Notes: generated by a model not told the origin, from the sequence alone. 64,000 nt of DNA from Parvibaculaceae bacterium PLY_AMNH_Bact1 (GCA_032881465.1 CP126168.1:1302001-1366000), one strand, 5' to 3'. Positions 1-8,865 are shown, counted from the stretch's first letter. Numbers and translations: made by a program.

Positions 1-356
1 GGTGAAACATAGGAATGGTGGCGGAACTCTTCCCGCTTGAAAATATTGGAAATGTGAACTTCCACAAGCGGAAGTTCAGACGCGATGATGGCATCCATGA
101 TCGCGACAGAGGTGTGGGTATAGGCAGCGCCATTGAGAACGATGCCGCAGGCTTTGTCCCGCGCTTCCAGAATCCAGTCAACGAGCTGGCCTTCCGAATT
201 GGACTGACGGAAGTCGATGCTGTGCCCCAGCGCCGTTGCGCGTTCAGCCGTCATCGCTTCAACGTCGGCGAGCGTCTGAGTTCCATAGATTTCAGGCTCA
301 CGCGTGCCAAGCATGTTCAAGGTCGGCCCGTTCAGCACATAGATTGGCTTAGCCAT
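1..356 (-). CDS. aroQ: Type II 3-dehydroquinate dehydratase, C-terminus cut by window edge
   Basis: Converts 3-dehydroquinate to 3-dehydroshikimate in the cytoplasmic shikimate pathway. The reverse strand from the ATG at 356 begins [20 protein letters not shown], which has the N-terminal NGPxLNxLGxRxP signature including the flexible lid Arg. It continues with the LNxAxYTHTS substrate-binding motif and reaches FRHHSYVS, which holds the conserved His/Ser residues near the C-terminus. About 118 codons are visible of the usual 145-150, so roughly 30 residues lie outside the window. A GGGG stretch a few bases before the ATG can act as ribosome-binding site. Family assignment is secure; only completeness is unknown. 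Confidence 0.93.
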   Translation of the reverse strand, partial: MAKPIYVLNGPTLNMLGTREPEIYGTQTLADVEAMTAERATALGHSIDFRQSNSEGQLVDWILEARDKACGIVLNGAAYTHTSVAIMDAIIASELPLVEVHISNIFKREEFRHHSYVS

Positions 357-597
357 GCCCCGTATCCATCATCTCGTTCCGTCCATTATCCGCAGAATAC
401 CGCCAAAAATGGAATTTCCCATAACTGGGTCTATCTAGAAGTCGAAAAGGGCGAAAATGTGTCTCACCCATCTCGTTTCACCCACCTTACGCTCCTTGTT
501 TGCCTGGTGGGTTAACGCGAGTCACCTCTCGTTCCCGAGTTGTATACGCGTTGGAAGCTGCCAGTTCCATCAGTTAAGCGCTAAATACCTGAGCAGA

Positions 598-1635
598 TCA
601 CGCCGACATCACCATCTTGAGCGCCCCGTCTTCTTTGGTATCGAAGAGCCGGTAGGCTTCCGGACCCTCAGACAGACCCATTCGGTGAGTGATCACTGTC
701 TCCGGATGCAGACGATCACCCCGAATGAGTGAAATCAGCTCATCCCAGTGGCACTGAACGGAGCAAGCGCTAATCCGAAAGGTGAGGCCCTTGATAAACG
801 CAAGGCCCATAGGGAATTGGAAATCCATGCTCTGATTGACGCCAATGACGGAGACGGTGCCTTGTGCACCCACCAGATCAATGGCGGTACGAATGGTGAT
901 GTCGGAGCCGACCGCTTCGACGGCGCAATCCAGCATGCGGCCTTTGGTTTCCTCCATCAGCCTCTCTTTGGCATTAGTAGGATCAAGCGCGATGGCGCCG
1001 AGCTTCTCAGCGCGCGCACGTCGCTCAGGTACCAGATCCAGGGCATAGACTTTTGAGGCACCGAGCACGAAAGCGATTTCGACAGCCATGAGGCCGATGG
1101 GCCCAAGTCCGACGACTGCGACCGTTTTGCCGGGGCCAATGTCTGCATTGAGGCACCCGAGGTAAGCCGTCGGCAGATTGTCGGTGAGCATAAGGGCCTG
1201 ATCTTCGGAGATGCCTTCCGGGATCGCCCGTAGGTTGAAGTCTGCCATGGGAACGCGAATGCCTTCCGCCTGACAGCCTTCCAGATTGTGTCCCAACCCG
1301 TAGCAGCCCATCTGATTGTTCGCACAACGATTAATGTGGCCGGAGAGACAAGGAGCGCACCATCCGCAGCCGACAGCGGCTGAGAGCATCACTTGATCGC
1401 CTGCTTTAAAACGCGTCACACCGCGACCCACTTCTGCCACTTCGCCGGTTGCTTCATGGCCGACACAGAAGCCGGTATCACCCGTGAAATGAGCCCCGTG
1501 ATAAATATGCAGGTCCGAGCCACAAATGCCGCAGGTGTTCATCTTCACAATGACGTCGGTGTCCGCATGACACTCCGGGTCTTTGTAGGATTCGTAGCGA
1601 ATATCGCCTTTACCGTGGCTCGTAAGCGCTTTCAT
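598..1635 (-). CDS. Zinc-dependent medium-chain alcohol dehydrogenase
   Basis: A 345-residue NAD(P)-dependent MDR-family dehydrogenase, expected in the cytoplasm. The catalytic zinc site is visible as CGICGSDLH (Cys38 region) and GHE (His60-Glu61). The structural zinc lobe has four cysteines in the segment GCGWCAPCLSGHINRC. The Rossmann motif GLGPIG follows at about residue 176. Length is normal for the family (340-350). The SDR gene upstream on the same strand is 78 bases away, and the gap holds a hairpin repeat, so the two may form a small oxidation operon. Substrate cannot be deduced; sorbitol/threonine-dehydrogenase-like or aryl-alcohol members are all possible. Confidence 0.9.
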   Translation of the reverse strand: MKALTSHGKGDIRYESYKDPECHADTDVIVKMNTCGICGSDLHIYHGAHFTGDTGFCVGHEATGEVAEVGRGVTRFKAGDQVMLSAAVGCGWCAPCLSGHINRCANNQMGCYGLGHNLEGCQAEGIRVPMADFNLRAIPEGISEDQALMLTDNLPTAYLGCLNADIGPGKTVAVVGLGPIGLMAVEIAFVLGASKVYALDLVPERRARAEKLGAIALDPTNAKERLMEETKGRMLDCAVEAVGSDITIRTAIDLVGAQGTVSVIGVNQSMDFQFPMGLAFIKGLTFRISACSVQCHWDELISLIRGDRLHPETVITHRMGLSEGPEAYRLFDTKEDGALKMVMSA

Positions 1636-1654
1636 GTGTGTACATTCTCCAAGA

Positions 1655-1709
1655 GCGTTTTCAAGAAAAGTGCCAAAACTGGCCTGGGTGGTTTTCTGTC
1701 CGAAAACGT
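1655..1709. repeat. Dispersed palindromic repeat, copy 1
   Basis: A hairpin in the gap between the SDR and ADH genes. The outer arms are GCGTTTTC (1655-1662) and GAAAACGT (1702-1709), with one mismatch. Inner arms AGAAAA (1664-1669) and TTTTCT (1692-1697) and a small GCC/GGC tip continue the stem. The outer arms and the AAAAGT inner core resemble the hairpin at 22525-22567, which suggests a dispersed intergenic element rather than a simple terminator. Confidence 0.6.
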
Positions 1710-1713
1710 GTTT

Positions 1714-2454
1714 CTAAGAAAGTATCAGCCCACCATCGACCGGAATGGTTTGTCCAACCACATAGGCAGACAGGGGTGAGGCGAGGAAGAGGGCGACACC
1801 CGCCATATCCTCCGGTGTACCCAGGCGGTGGAGCGGTATGTTGCGGAGCGAGCCTTCCAGGCGCTTCGGGTTTTCCGTGGTCACCTTGGTGAGTTTGGTA
1901 TCCACGAGACCCGGCGCAATCCCGTTCACGCGAATGCCATCGCTCGCCCAGGCTTCGCCGAGTGTCTTGGTGAGACCAATCGCGCCGGTCTTCGACGCGC
2001 TATAGGCAGGGTTGCCGCGCGTTGCGTGATAGCCCGCGGTCGAGGAGATGGTAATGAGTGAACCCTTGGAGGCGGCCAGCATGTCGTGGAACTTTTCAGA
2101 GCACGCCATCAGGCTGCCAATGTTCACATCCATGACCTTCTGCCAGCCCGGCATTTTGAACTCTTGGCGTTTGTAGAGGACTGTACCCTGGCTCAGGACC
2201 AGCACATCCAAACTGTCGAAGGGTGGGGCATAGGCTTCGATCGCATCAAAGTCGCTCACGTCCATCTGGGCATAGGTAATGCTTGAAAGGTCGGAACCGT
2301 CATCGCCTGCGTAGTCGCTGGCGTTAGCGCGCGTGCCCCAGACATGGACGTCCGCGCCAGCGTCTAAAAAGGCCCGTGCAATCCCGTTGCCGATCCCGCT
2401 TGAGCCGCCAACGACCAGCACACGCTTGCCGGTAAAATCCAATGCATTTTTCAT
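1714..2454 (-). CDS. SDR family oxidoreductase
   Basis: A 246-residue short-chain dehydrogenase/reductase. The nucleotide-binding motif GGSSGIG lies at residues 16-22 and the catalytic YSASK (Tyr-x3-Lys) near residue 150, preceded by the serine in ITISSTAGY. It ends with the usual SAYVVGQTIPVDGG region. Length is typical of classical SDRs. The start is the ATG at 2454, which gives the standard N-terminus with the first beta strand (KRVLVVGG). It is co-oriented with the zinc dehydrogenase downstream. Substrate unknown; FabG-like and sugar- or steroid-type SDRs share this layout. Confidence 0.92.
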   Translation of the reverse strand: MKNALDFTGKRVLVVGGSSGIGNGIARAFLDAGADVHVWGTRANASDYAGDDGSDLSSITYAQMDVSDFDAIEAYAPPFDSLDVLVLSQGTVLYKRQEFKMPGWQKVMDVNIGSLMACSEKFHDMLAASKGSLITISSTAGYHATRGNPAYSASKTGAIGLTKTLGEAWASDGIRVNGIAPGLVDTKLTKVTTENPKRLEGSLRNIPLHRLGTPEDMAGVALFLASPLSAYVVGQTIPVDGGLILS

Positions 2455-2611
2455 CGGCTTCTTCCTCCCAATATTCTTGTTGGGACCATGGATAGCGCGG
2501 GAAATGCATCCCGTCGAGGGATAGAAGACAAGCCCTTGATGCCGCTGCGGGACCCAGCAGCGGTATCTATCCCAAAGCAGCTATGTTAGGGTTCTCAGAT
2601 CAAACCCACAT

Positions 2612-2654
2612 AAACAATTGCGAGCCACGCCGGACAAGGTGGGGGCAATTGTTT
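2612..2654. other. Hairpin with T run in a divergent intergenic region
   Basis: Perfect 10-bp arms AAACAATTGC (2612-2621) and GCAATTGTTT (2645-2654), with an inner CCAC/GTGG stem (2625-2628 / 2639-2642) and two further T bases after the right arm. It looks like a factor-independent terminator on the + strand, yet no + strand gene precedes it. It could end a short unannotated transcript or be a dyad-symmetric regulatory site for the SDR gene or the methyltransferase gene. I see no other gene in 2455-2739. Confidence 0.5.
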
Positions 2655-2739
2655 TTGCGCATCCTGTTGCCGAGGACGGTTTAAATCGTGGTGACGTGGA
2701 TGTGAGTGACTAAAAACCGCACGGAAGCGAAGGCTGACA

Positions 2740-3606
2740 ATGGAAAATACCGACTTTCAGGATATCAATGAAGTCAAAGCCAATATGGATCATATCTACA
2801 ATCAGCCTGATCCAAGGGCCTACTTCCGGGAACTGAAAAAGCTGAACTACTCCATCCCCGATACGGCCCTTCCTATTTTCCGCAAAATCATCGAGCAGGT
2901 TCGTCAGGACGAGGATGATACGGTGCATGTGTTGGACTTGGGGTGCTCCTATGGCGTCAACGCAGCATTGCTCAAACATGATCTGTCCATGGACGAACTT
3001 TATTCGCATTGGGGCGATACGGAATTGACTGTCGCTGGTGCAGAGGAAGTCACCGCGCGCGACAAAGAATATTTCACCAATCTTGAAAACCCCCAGAACA
3101 TTGAAGTTGTCGGATTGGATCTGGCGGAAAACGCAATCTCCTTTGCCGAAGATGTCGGGCTTTTGGACGACGGTCTTGCGGTGAATTTGGAAACGGGGAG
3201 GTTGTCGACCGAGGCCAGCAAAGTTCTGTCGCAGACCGACCTGGTAACCTCCACCGGATGTGTGGGCTATGTGACAGAAAAAACATTCGACAATATATTG
3301 CCGGCCGTCATGGCGGGCCGGTCACCCTGGATCGCAAATTTCGTGCTGCGCATGTTTCCCTTCGACGCGATTGATGAAACGCTGGCAGACAGAGGCTATG
3401 TGACAGAAAAGCTGGAAGGTCAGACCTTTCTGCAACGCCGTTTTGAATCAGATGACGAACAGGAACAGGCTCTCGACCAGCTTCGTGAGCGAGGTTTTGA
3501 ACCAACAAATGAAGAAGCTGATGGCAATCTCGTCGCGGAGTTCTATCTCTCACGGCCCAAGATCGACGTGGACAAAATGCCGATCGACCAGCTCTTGGCG
3601 GTGTAG
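2740..3606 (+). CDS. Class I SAM-dependent methyltransferase-like protein
   Basis: A 288-residue protein. Residues about 62-76 (VHVLDLGCSYGVNAAL) form the SAM-binding motif I with the DLGCSYG loop. A later stretch around EVVGLDLAENAI fits motif II with an acidic residue for the ribose. The region is followed by a TSTGCVGYV strand typical of motif IV. The C-terminal half is charged and helical. No signal peptide or membrane segment is visible. It stands alone between a divergent SDR and thiS, so the context gives no substrate. A protein or small-molecule methyltransferase is inferred from the fold only. Confidence 0.75.
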   Translation: MENTDFQDINEVKANMDHIYNQPDPRAYFRELKKLNYSIPDTALPIFRKIIEQVRQDEDDTVHVLDLGCSYGVNAALLKHDLSMDELYSHWGDTELTVAGAEEVTARDKEYFTNLENPQNIEVVGLDLAENAISFAEDVGLLDDGLAVNLETGRLSTEASKVLSQTDLVTSTGCVGYVTEKTFDNILPAVMAGRSPWIANFVLRMFPFDAIDETLADRGYVTEKLEGQTFLQRRFESDDEQEQALDQLRERGFEPTNEEADGNLVAEFYLSRPKIDVDKMPIDQLLAV

Positions 3607-3728
3607 ACCAGCCTGAGCAGATAAACAGGCGATTTCTAACCGGAGTGGATTTCCGATTGTCACAGACCGTGCTAAATCCTGGGGTGGTCGAATGGCCTTA
3701 AGATAGCAATCACTGATCGAGAATCCCC

Positions 3729-3929
3729 ATGACCCTCACCATCAATGGAGAGCGCCACCAGTTTGAAGGCCCACTGACCGTGGCGAGCCTGCTGATCAAA
3801 CTTGGTCTCGATCCACAGAAACTGGCGGTGGAGCATAATCTCGAAATTGTGCGCCGATCCGCCTATGATGCGACAGAAGTAAAAGACGGCGACACTCTGG
3901 AACTGGTCCAGTTTGTCGGGGGTGGATAA
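3729..3929 (+). CDS. thiS: ThiS sulfur carrier protein
   Basis: A 66-residue ubiquitin-like sulfur carrier for synthesis of the thiazole ring of thiamine. It begins with the beta-grasp strand MTLTINGE and ends in GGG; the terminal Gly is adenylated and thiocarboxylated by ThiF-type enzymes and sulfur donors. Size and the C-terminal diglycine match the family. The ThiG start lies 22 bases after the stop, so the two are co-transcribed. No THI-box (TPP riboswitch) core is visible in 3607-3728. thiO, thiE and thiF are not in this window. Confidence 0.93.
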   Translation: MTLTINGERHQFEGPLTVASLLIKLGLDPQKLAVEHNLEIVRRSAYDATEVKDGDTLELVQFVGGG

Positions 3930-3951
3930 CCGGTTAGGTAGGAGTTGCGCG

Positions 3952-4758
3952 ATGGCTGAGGCGGCAATGAAGACGGAAGAAGAGAGCACTCGCGACAACT
4001 GGTCGATTGCTGGTGAGACCTATTCGTCTAGACTTATCGTCGGCACCGGCAAATATAAAGACTTTGAAGAGACAGCCCGCGCCATCGAAGCCTCAGGGGC
4101 GGAGATTGTGACTGTGGCCGTGCGTCGGGTGAATGTCACCAATCCGAATGAACCCATGCTGGTCGATTATGTTGACCCCAAGAAATACACCTACTTGCCC
4201 AACACTGCGGGGTGTTTCACAGGGGATGAGGCTGTCCGCACCCTCCGACTCGCGCGCGAGGCGGGTGGCTGGGATCTGGTAAAGCTCGAAGTGCTGGGTG
4301 ATCGCAAGACTCTTTACCCAGACATGATTGAAACCCTGAGTGCCGCAGAGCTCCTTATCAAAGAGGGCTTTAAGGTCATGGTCTATTGTTCAGACGATGT
4401 TCTGCTTGCTAAGCGTCTGGAGGAAATGGGTTGCGTGGCCATCATGCCTTTGGGTGCACCGATTGGGTCGGGTCTCGGCATTCAAACGCCGATCAACATT
4501 CGCCTGATCGTAGAGCAATCAAACGTGCCCGTGCTCGTCGATGCAGGTGTCGGCACTGCTTCGGATGCCGCAGTGGCTATGGAGCTTGGCTGCGATGGTG
4601 TGCTCATGAACACGGCGATTGCAGAAGCTAAAGAACCGATCCTCATGGCCGAAGCCATGAAGAAAGCGGTGGAAGCCGGGCGTCTGGCATATCTTGCCAG
4701 TCGCATGCCACGCAAACGCTATGCGGACCCAAGTTCTCCCGTCGCTGGGCTCATCTGA
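3952..4758 (+). CDS. thiG: Thiazole synthase ThiG
   Basis: Condenses 1-deoxy-D-xylulose 5-phosphate, dehydroglycine and ThiS thiocarboxylate to the thiazole phosphate moiety of thiamine. It is a TIM-barrel protein of 268 residues from the chosen start. Family hallmarks are visible: RLIVGTGKY near the N-terminus, the VTVAVRRVN segment, NTAGC, the Schiff-base lysine region LVKLEVLGD, and the phosphate-binding GAPIGSGLG and [11 protein letters not shown] loops. The ATG at 3952 is preferred over an in-frame upstream start at 3913 inside thiS, because GGAG at 3941-3944 sits seven bases before it. Confidence 0.96.
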   Translation: MAEAAMKTEEESTRDNWSIAGETYSSRLIVGTGKYKDFEETARAIEASGAEIVTVAVRRVNVTNPNEPMLVDYVDPKKYTYLPNTAGCFTGDEAVRTLRLAREAGGWDLVKLEVLGDRKTLYPDMIETLSAAELLIKEGFKVMVYCSDDVLLAKRLEEMGCVAIMPLGAPIGSGLGIQTPINIRLIVEQSNVPVLVDAGVGTASDAAVAMELGCDGVLMNTAIAEAKEPILMAEAMKKAVEAGRLAYLASRMPRKRYADPSSPVAGLI

Positions 4759-4770
4759 CCGGTAACTGAA

Positions 4771-5574
4771 TTAGCAGCTGACGCAGGCTGTCCGTTCCTG
4801 CTCGACCACTTCCAGCAGCCGCGCCTTGCCAACTGCGCCGGGAACCAATTGGCTCCCAACGATAAAAGCTGGTGTGCCTTCAATGCCAATTTCCCGAGCG
4901 ATCTGATGGTTTCTATCAATCGCTGCCTGGATGCCCGGGTCTTTCATATCCTGCTTCAGTCGATCGACGTTCAGGCCAGCATCATCGGCGATACGCATGA
5001 TGCGATCTTCATCGAGATCGCCACTGGTCGCCATAAGGGCCAGATGCATCTCCATATATTTGTTCTGAGAAATGGCGGCCATAGCGGCCCGGGCCGCAAC
5101 TTCAGACTGCTCTGAAAGAATGGGAAACTCTTTGTAGACCAGCCGGATATTGCCATCTTCCTCAACGGCTGCGATCACGTCTTTGACGGCGCGTTTGCAA
5201 TACCCGCACTTATAGTCAAAGAACTCAACGACCGTGACGTCACCTTCGGGGTTGCCATACACATAGGAATAATCGTCGTTGAAAAGACCATCGCTATTGT
5301 CAGCGATAGCAGCCTCAGATGCCTGCTTTTCTGCCGCGGCCTGTTGCGCTTCCAGCTTGTCAAACACCTCGATCAAAATCTGAGGGTTTTCCAGCAGGTA
5401 CTCTCGGACGATCTCGCCGATGGCTTCTGTCTGATCTGCATTGAACTCAGATTGAGCGCTTTCTGCTGTAACCGACGTGCTGCCCCAAACAGTGGCAAGA
5501 ACCAACGTCACGGCAAACGCAGCCGCGCTCATCCGTCCAGTAAACCTATCAGGCAAACTAGGCCCATATTTCAT
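4771..5574 (-). CDS. Exported DsbA-family thioredoxin-fold oxidoreductase
   Basis: A 267-residue periplasmic thiol oxidoreductase. An N-terminal hydrophobic segment (about residues 16-32) is followed by an AES cleavage-like site. A helical stretch rich in Glu/Ala (45-95) resembles the N-terminal extension of BdbD/ScsC-like proteins. The active site is CGYC (Cys123 and Cys126), within EFFDYKCGYCK. The cis-proline loop is GTPAFIVG. A second CxxC (CVSC) ends the protein, which is unusual. Its start lies one base after the stop of the M48 peptidase gene, so the two are one operon for envelope protein quality. It probably oxidises or isomerises disulfides; the in vivo direction is not visible. Confidence 0.9.
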   Translation of the reverse strand: MKYGPSLPDRFTGRMSAAAFAVTLVLATVWGSTSVTAESAQSEFNADQTEAIGEIVREYLLENPQILIEVFDKLEAQQAAAEKQASEAAIADNSDGLFNDDYSYVYGNPEGDVTVVEFFDYKCGYCKRAVKDVIAAVEEDGNIRLVYKEFPILSEQSEVAARAAMAAISQNKYMEMHLALMATSGDLDEDRIMRIADDAGLNVDRLKQDMKDPGIQAAIDRNHQIAREIGIEGTPAFIVGSQLVPGAVGKARLLEVVEQERTACVSC

Positions 5575-5575
5575 C

Positions 5576-6928
5576 TCAGCTTCCTTGTGGTTTTTCTTTC
5601 AAAATATCTTCAGCCCGCAGCCAGCCGGGTGTCCCTTCGTCCATCTCTACCTGCGCGCGGGCCGCATGTTGCTTCGCGCGTGGCAACTGTCCCAGAACAT
5701 AGAAGCGCTCCGCTGTCGACAGCTCAGCATTGCCATAGTCGCCAAGGCGCGCATAGGCGATGGCGGCTTGGTGGTAGGCGCGGGAATCTTCTTTGTCGGT
5801 TCGACGTGCGATTTCCAGATGTTGAAGCCCTTCAATGGTCTCGTCGCGTCGCTCGAGGCCTATCAGGGACTGCGCGAGCCCCACATGCAGGAGCGGGGAG
5901 CCTGGAGCAAGCTCAACGGCCCGGCGATAAGGGCCAACCGATTCTTCTATTTTGCCGCTTTCAAACAGGACCTGACCCTTTAATTCCCAGACAAAAGGAT
6001 TGTTTGGCATAGCAATGAGCAACGGCTCGATTTCGCCGAGCGCACGCGCAATATCTCCCAGCTTGTGATAGGCGACGGCGCGCGCGTATCGCGCGGGAAT
6101 GCTGGTATCTGATGTGGGATACCGGCGGAAGGTGACGGCAGGGCGGTCTATAAAGCCATGCAGCTTGGCTTTGATCATTTCAAAAGCAGCAATCCACTCT
6201 GGTGGGTCTTGGACATCTACAAAGGGAGAACTCAGAACACGATCTTCCAGAGCGCTGAGGCGCTGGGTGGAGAGTGGGTGAGATCGCAGGTAGGGGTCTT
6301 GTTGGCGCTCGCTGAGCACTTCCTGCCCGCGAAAGAGATAGAATGTGTCCATCATCCCACGGCCGGACCAGCCAACCTGATCAAGATAGGTTACAGCCGC
6401 CTGGTCAGCGGAGGCTTCTTGAACGCGGCTGTAGGAGAGAAAGTCTCGTTGGGCAAGTGTCTGTCCCCCGGTAATAAGGGCAAAACCAGCGTCCCCCGCG
6501 CCCGCAACAATGGCGCCAATACCCAGAAGAGTGGAGACAACGATCGGCACGGCGGCCGACTTAAGCGCTTGCTGAGTGCGTGACAGATGTCCGCCAGCCA
6601 TATGCCCGGTCTCGTGCGCGATGACGCCGATCAGCATGTTTGGCCGATCTGATTGTTGGATGAGGCCGGTATGAAGGAACATGCGTTGGCCACCCGCGAC
6701 GAACGCATTGAGTGAACTGTCATTGACCAGGTGAATTCTGACAGCCTTTGGGTCAAGGCCCGCGGCTCTGAAGATTGGATCTGAGAAAGTCCGCATCATG
6801 TATTCGGTTTCTGCATCCCGAATAAGTCCTGCAGCATGTGCGGGAGTGGCATAGACCATCGTCACAGCCAGGGTCATGGCAATGAAGGCCGAAAACATGC
6901 GTATTGGGCGGGCACTTAAAGCAGGCAT
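5576..6928 (-). CDS. M48 family zinc metallopeptidase with TPR repeats (BepA-like)
   Basis: An exported envelope-quality-control protease of 450 residues. An N-terminal signal segment ends in PAHAAG. The zinc motif HETGH (His105-Glu106, His109) lies in IGVIAHETGHMAGGH, and the third ligand Glu is in SRVQEASADQAA. The C-terminal half (about 290-430) is built of tetratricopeptide-like helices (YARAVAYHKLGD, NPFVWELKGQVLFESGK, PLLHVGLAQSLIGL). This resembles BepA/YfgC, which acts with outer-membrane assembly and disulfide partners and so fits the DsbA-like gene next door. The ATG at 6928 has GGAAG six bases upstream and is preferred over the in-frame TTG at 6940. Confidence 0.92.
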   Translation of the reverse strand: MPALSARPIRMFSAFIAMTLAVTMVYATPAHAAGLIRDAETEYMMRTFSDPIFRAAGLDPKAVRIHLVNDSSLNAFVAGGQRMFLHTGLIQQSDRPNMLIGVIAHETGHMAGGHLSRTQQALKSAAVPIVVSTLLGIGAIVAGAGDAGFALITGGQTLAQRDFLSYSRVQEASADQAAVTYLDQVGWSGRGMMDTFYLFRGQEVLSERQQDPYLRSHPLSTQRLSALEDRVLSSPFVDVQDPPEWIAAFEMIKAKLHGFIDRPAVTFRRYPTSDTSIPARYARAVAYHKLGDIARALGEIEPLLIAMPNNPFVWELKGQVLFESGKIEESVGPYRRAVELAPGSPLLHVGLAQSLIGLERRDETIEGLQHLEIARRTDKEDSRAYHQAAIAYARLGDYGNAELSTAERFYVLGQLPRAKQHAARAQVEMDEGTPGWLRAEDILKEKPQGS

Positions 6929-7345
6929 CGTAACTTCCAATTCCAGACTCCTCCGACAGGCAGTCGCCTTCCCGGAAGGTCATCCCATATGTTAGCCGCT
7001 ACACAGTCGCAAGCTGCTCGGCAGTTTCACGCACCCCATTGGCAAGACCGTAGGAGAGCAGATGCACAGGGTCAATCGCAGACCGTACATATCGCGCACA
7101 TGTGACCCTGAGAACGTCCAGAGGGCTTATTGTGGAGCCAAAAAAGTACAGATGTGACAGAGAGGCGTGCTTTTGAAGTCTGTCTTGGTTAATCTGCTAC
7201 AACAATTGGTACTGGCTATTTACATCCACATTTGTTTCAAGGCCCCTTTCTTGAAGAGAGGGGGCCTGAGGTGCTAGACCGGAAGCCGTCAGACAACCGG
7301 TCTGTCCGAGAATCCATTATGCGACCCAAGGAAATTCAAGATCTA
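6929..7345. other. Divergent intergenic region, no gene supported
   Basis: This gap separates the M48/DsbA operon (leftward) from the gamma-glutamyltransferase-like gene (rightward) and should contain both promoters. I could not pick a convincing -35/-10 pair. On the reverse strand an open frame of about 63 codons runs up to a TAG at 6999-7001 but has no usable start codon; I do not call it a gene. In-frame starts for the rightward gene exist at 7232 (TTG), 7319 and 7346 (ATG). Confidence 0.5.
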
Positions 7346-8839
7346 ATGAGGCCAAATTTTGACCGCGCCGGCGATGCCCGGCGGAATTCGACATTTTCCA
7401 CTCTAAAGGTCGCAACGGTATTGGGCTTTGCCGTTGGCCTTGCTTCGTGTGGAAGTTTGTTGGGCTCTGATGAGCCTGACACAAGCGCACCACTTGGCAG
7501 CGTAACAACAGCAGACCGAACCAGCCGGGGGCTGACGGGCGTTGGCCGTGCGTCGGCGGAGGATAACGCCGTAGGTCGGATTGGTGGCTTCGTTGTTGCA
7601 GATGAGCCCCAGGCTGTGTTGATTGCCCGCGATGTCCTTGAACAAGGTGGAACAGTGGTTGATGCAGCGGTGTCGCTCTATTTCGCCTTATCTGTCACGC
7701 AGCCTCAGGCAGCAAGCCTTGGCGGCGGTGGAATTTGCCTTGTGCATGACCGGTCAAAACGGCTGACGGAGAGCGTAGAATTCTTGCCGCGACGGGCAAG
7801 TGCTGGAGGGGCGGTCGCCATCCCCGGCAACATTCGCGGCTTTGCGCTGATGCATGCGCGCTATGGTCGGACATCCTGGTCCAGCCTTTTGGCTCCGGCA
7901 GAACGGCTTGCCGCAACCGGCACGCCTGTTTCTCGTGCGATGGCCCGGTCCATTCAGCGCAATGCGTCGATCATCCGTCAGGACCAGGCGCTGGCGCGTG
8001 GCTTACTTACACCAACTGGATTGCCATTAAAGGAACTTGATGACGCAACCCAGATAGAGCTCGCCTCCACTTTGGGCCTGGTTCGCTCCCGCGGTGTCTC
8101 AGCCCTCTATGCGGGCGATGCGGCGCAAACATTTGCAACCGCGATTGCAGAGGCTGGTGGCAATGTCTCTGCCGATGATCTGCGAAACTACCGTCCGGTT
8201 GTCAACGTAGCTGGAAGCATTTCTGCTGGTAGTGTGCTGCTCCACACGCCCTCAGCTAGTGTGGGCGCGGGGGCCTTTGCTGAAAAACTCTGGGGCGGCC
8301 TTCAAGGTATCGCGCCGACCGACGGCACCGGCGCCGCTCAAGCGGCAAATGCCCTAGCGCTTCAACTGGGCGCGCAGGGGACTTTGCCTGATGACCTGGG
8401 CTCTACGGGTTTTGCCGTGTCGGGTGCAAATGGAGATGCAGTCGCCTGCGCTGTCACCAGCAATGGCACATTCGGCACAGGCCGCACGGTTAGCGGGATG
8501 GGGCTGGTTCTGGCCCGTTCGCCTGATGAGCCTATAAGCGGCCTGGCTTCAGCTTTTTTAGCCCCCGTCATTGCGATCGCACCTGATCGGGTGACGGTTA
8601 CCTATGTTGGAGCATCTGGCGGCGGACCTGCAGCCGTCGCTGGTGTTCAGCAGGTCGCGCGTCAGTTGCTGACAAACAATGCAACAGGTTTAGCCGACGC
8701 GATCTCGTCTGCAACTCCGGGAGCGGCACCGCTTGTAAATGCGATTAGTTGTCCTGTGGGTGGGGCAGGCATTGCAGCCTGTGAGGTAGCGGTAGATCCT
8801 GATGGAGCGGGGCTCGGCGCCGAAGCCATTGGTGGATAG
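7346..8839 (+). CDS. Gamma-glutamyltransferase-family lipoprotein with altered active site
   Basis: An Ntn-hydrolase-fold protein of 497 residues from ATG 7346. It begins with a lipoprotein signal (hydrophobic 21-34, lipobox LASC, Cys35), so it is probably membrane-anchored on the periplasmic side. The family pattern is clear: EQGGTVVDAAVSLYFAL, QPQAASLGGGG, then GASGGGPAAVAG and TFGTG. Aligned without gaps back from TFGTG, the autoprocessing Thr of TTHYSV is Ser here (STGFAV, codon 8402-8404). The usual FREVAP substrate-arginine motif reads FLPRRA. Activity is therefore doubtful, or substrate preference changed. An alternative ATG at 7319 would add nine residues. Confidence 0.83.
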   Translation: MRPNFDRAGDARRNSTFSTLKVATVLGFAVGLASCGSLLGSDEPDTSAPLGSVTTADRTSRGLTGVGRASAEDNAVGRIGGFVVADEPQAVLIARDVLEQGGTVVDAAVSLYFALSVTQPQAASLGGGGICLVHDRSKRLTESVEFLPRRASAGGAVAIPGNIRGFALMHARYGRTSWSSLLAPAERLAATGTPVSRAMARSIQRNASIIRQDQALARGLLTPTGLPLKELDDATQIELASTLGLVRSRGVSALYAGDAAQTFATAIAEAGGNVSADDLRNYRPVVNVAGSISAGSVLLHTPSASVGAGAFAEKLWGGLQGIAPTDGTGAAQAANALALQLGAQGTLPDDLGSTGFAVSGANGDAVACAVTSNGTFGTGRTVSGMGLVLARSPDEPISGLASAFLAPVIAIAPDRVTVTYVGASGGGPAAVAGVQQVARQLLTNNATGLADAISSATPGAAPLVNAISCPVGGAGIAACEVAVDPDGAGLGAEAIGG

Positions 8840-8865
8840 CAACGATATTCAATTGATCGTAGTTC

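Noticed and set aside
3607-3728. TPP riboswitch before thiS
   Set aside because: Neither the CTGAGA core nor the ACCTGA-type element is present.
5344-6012. 222-codon frame opposite the DsbA/M48 operon
   Set aside because: Shadow of the two operon genes; spans their junction and shows no domain.
6999-7190. Protein-like open frame on the reverse strand ending at a TAG (6999-7001)
   Set aside because: About 63 open codons with plausible residues near the end, but no ATG, GTG or TTG start in frame and no ribosome-binding site. Kept only as a possible gene remnant.
7232-7345. N-terminal extension of the gamma-glutamyltransferase-like gene to a TTG
   Set aside because: It would place about 70 residues before the lipobox; a lipoprotein signal needs the hydrophobic region near the N-terminus.
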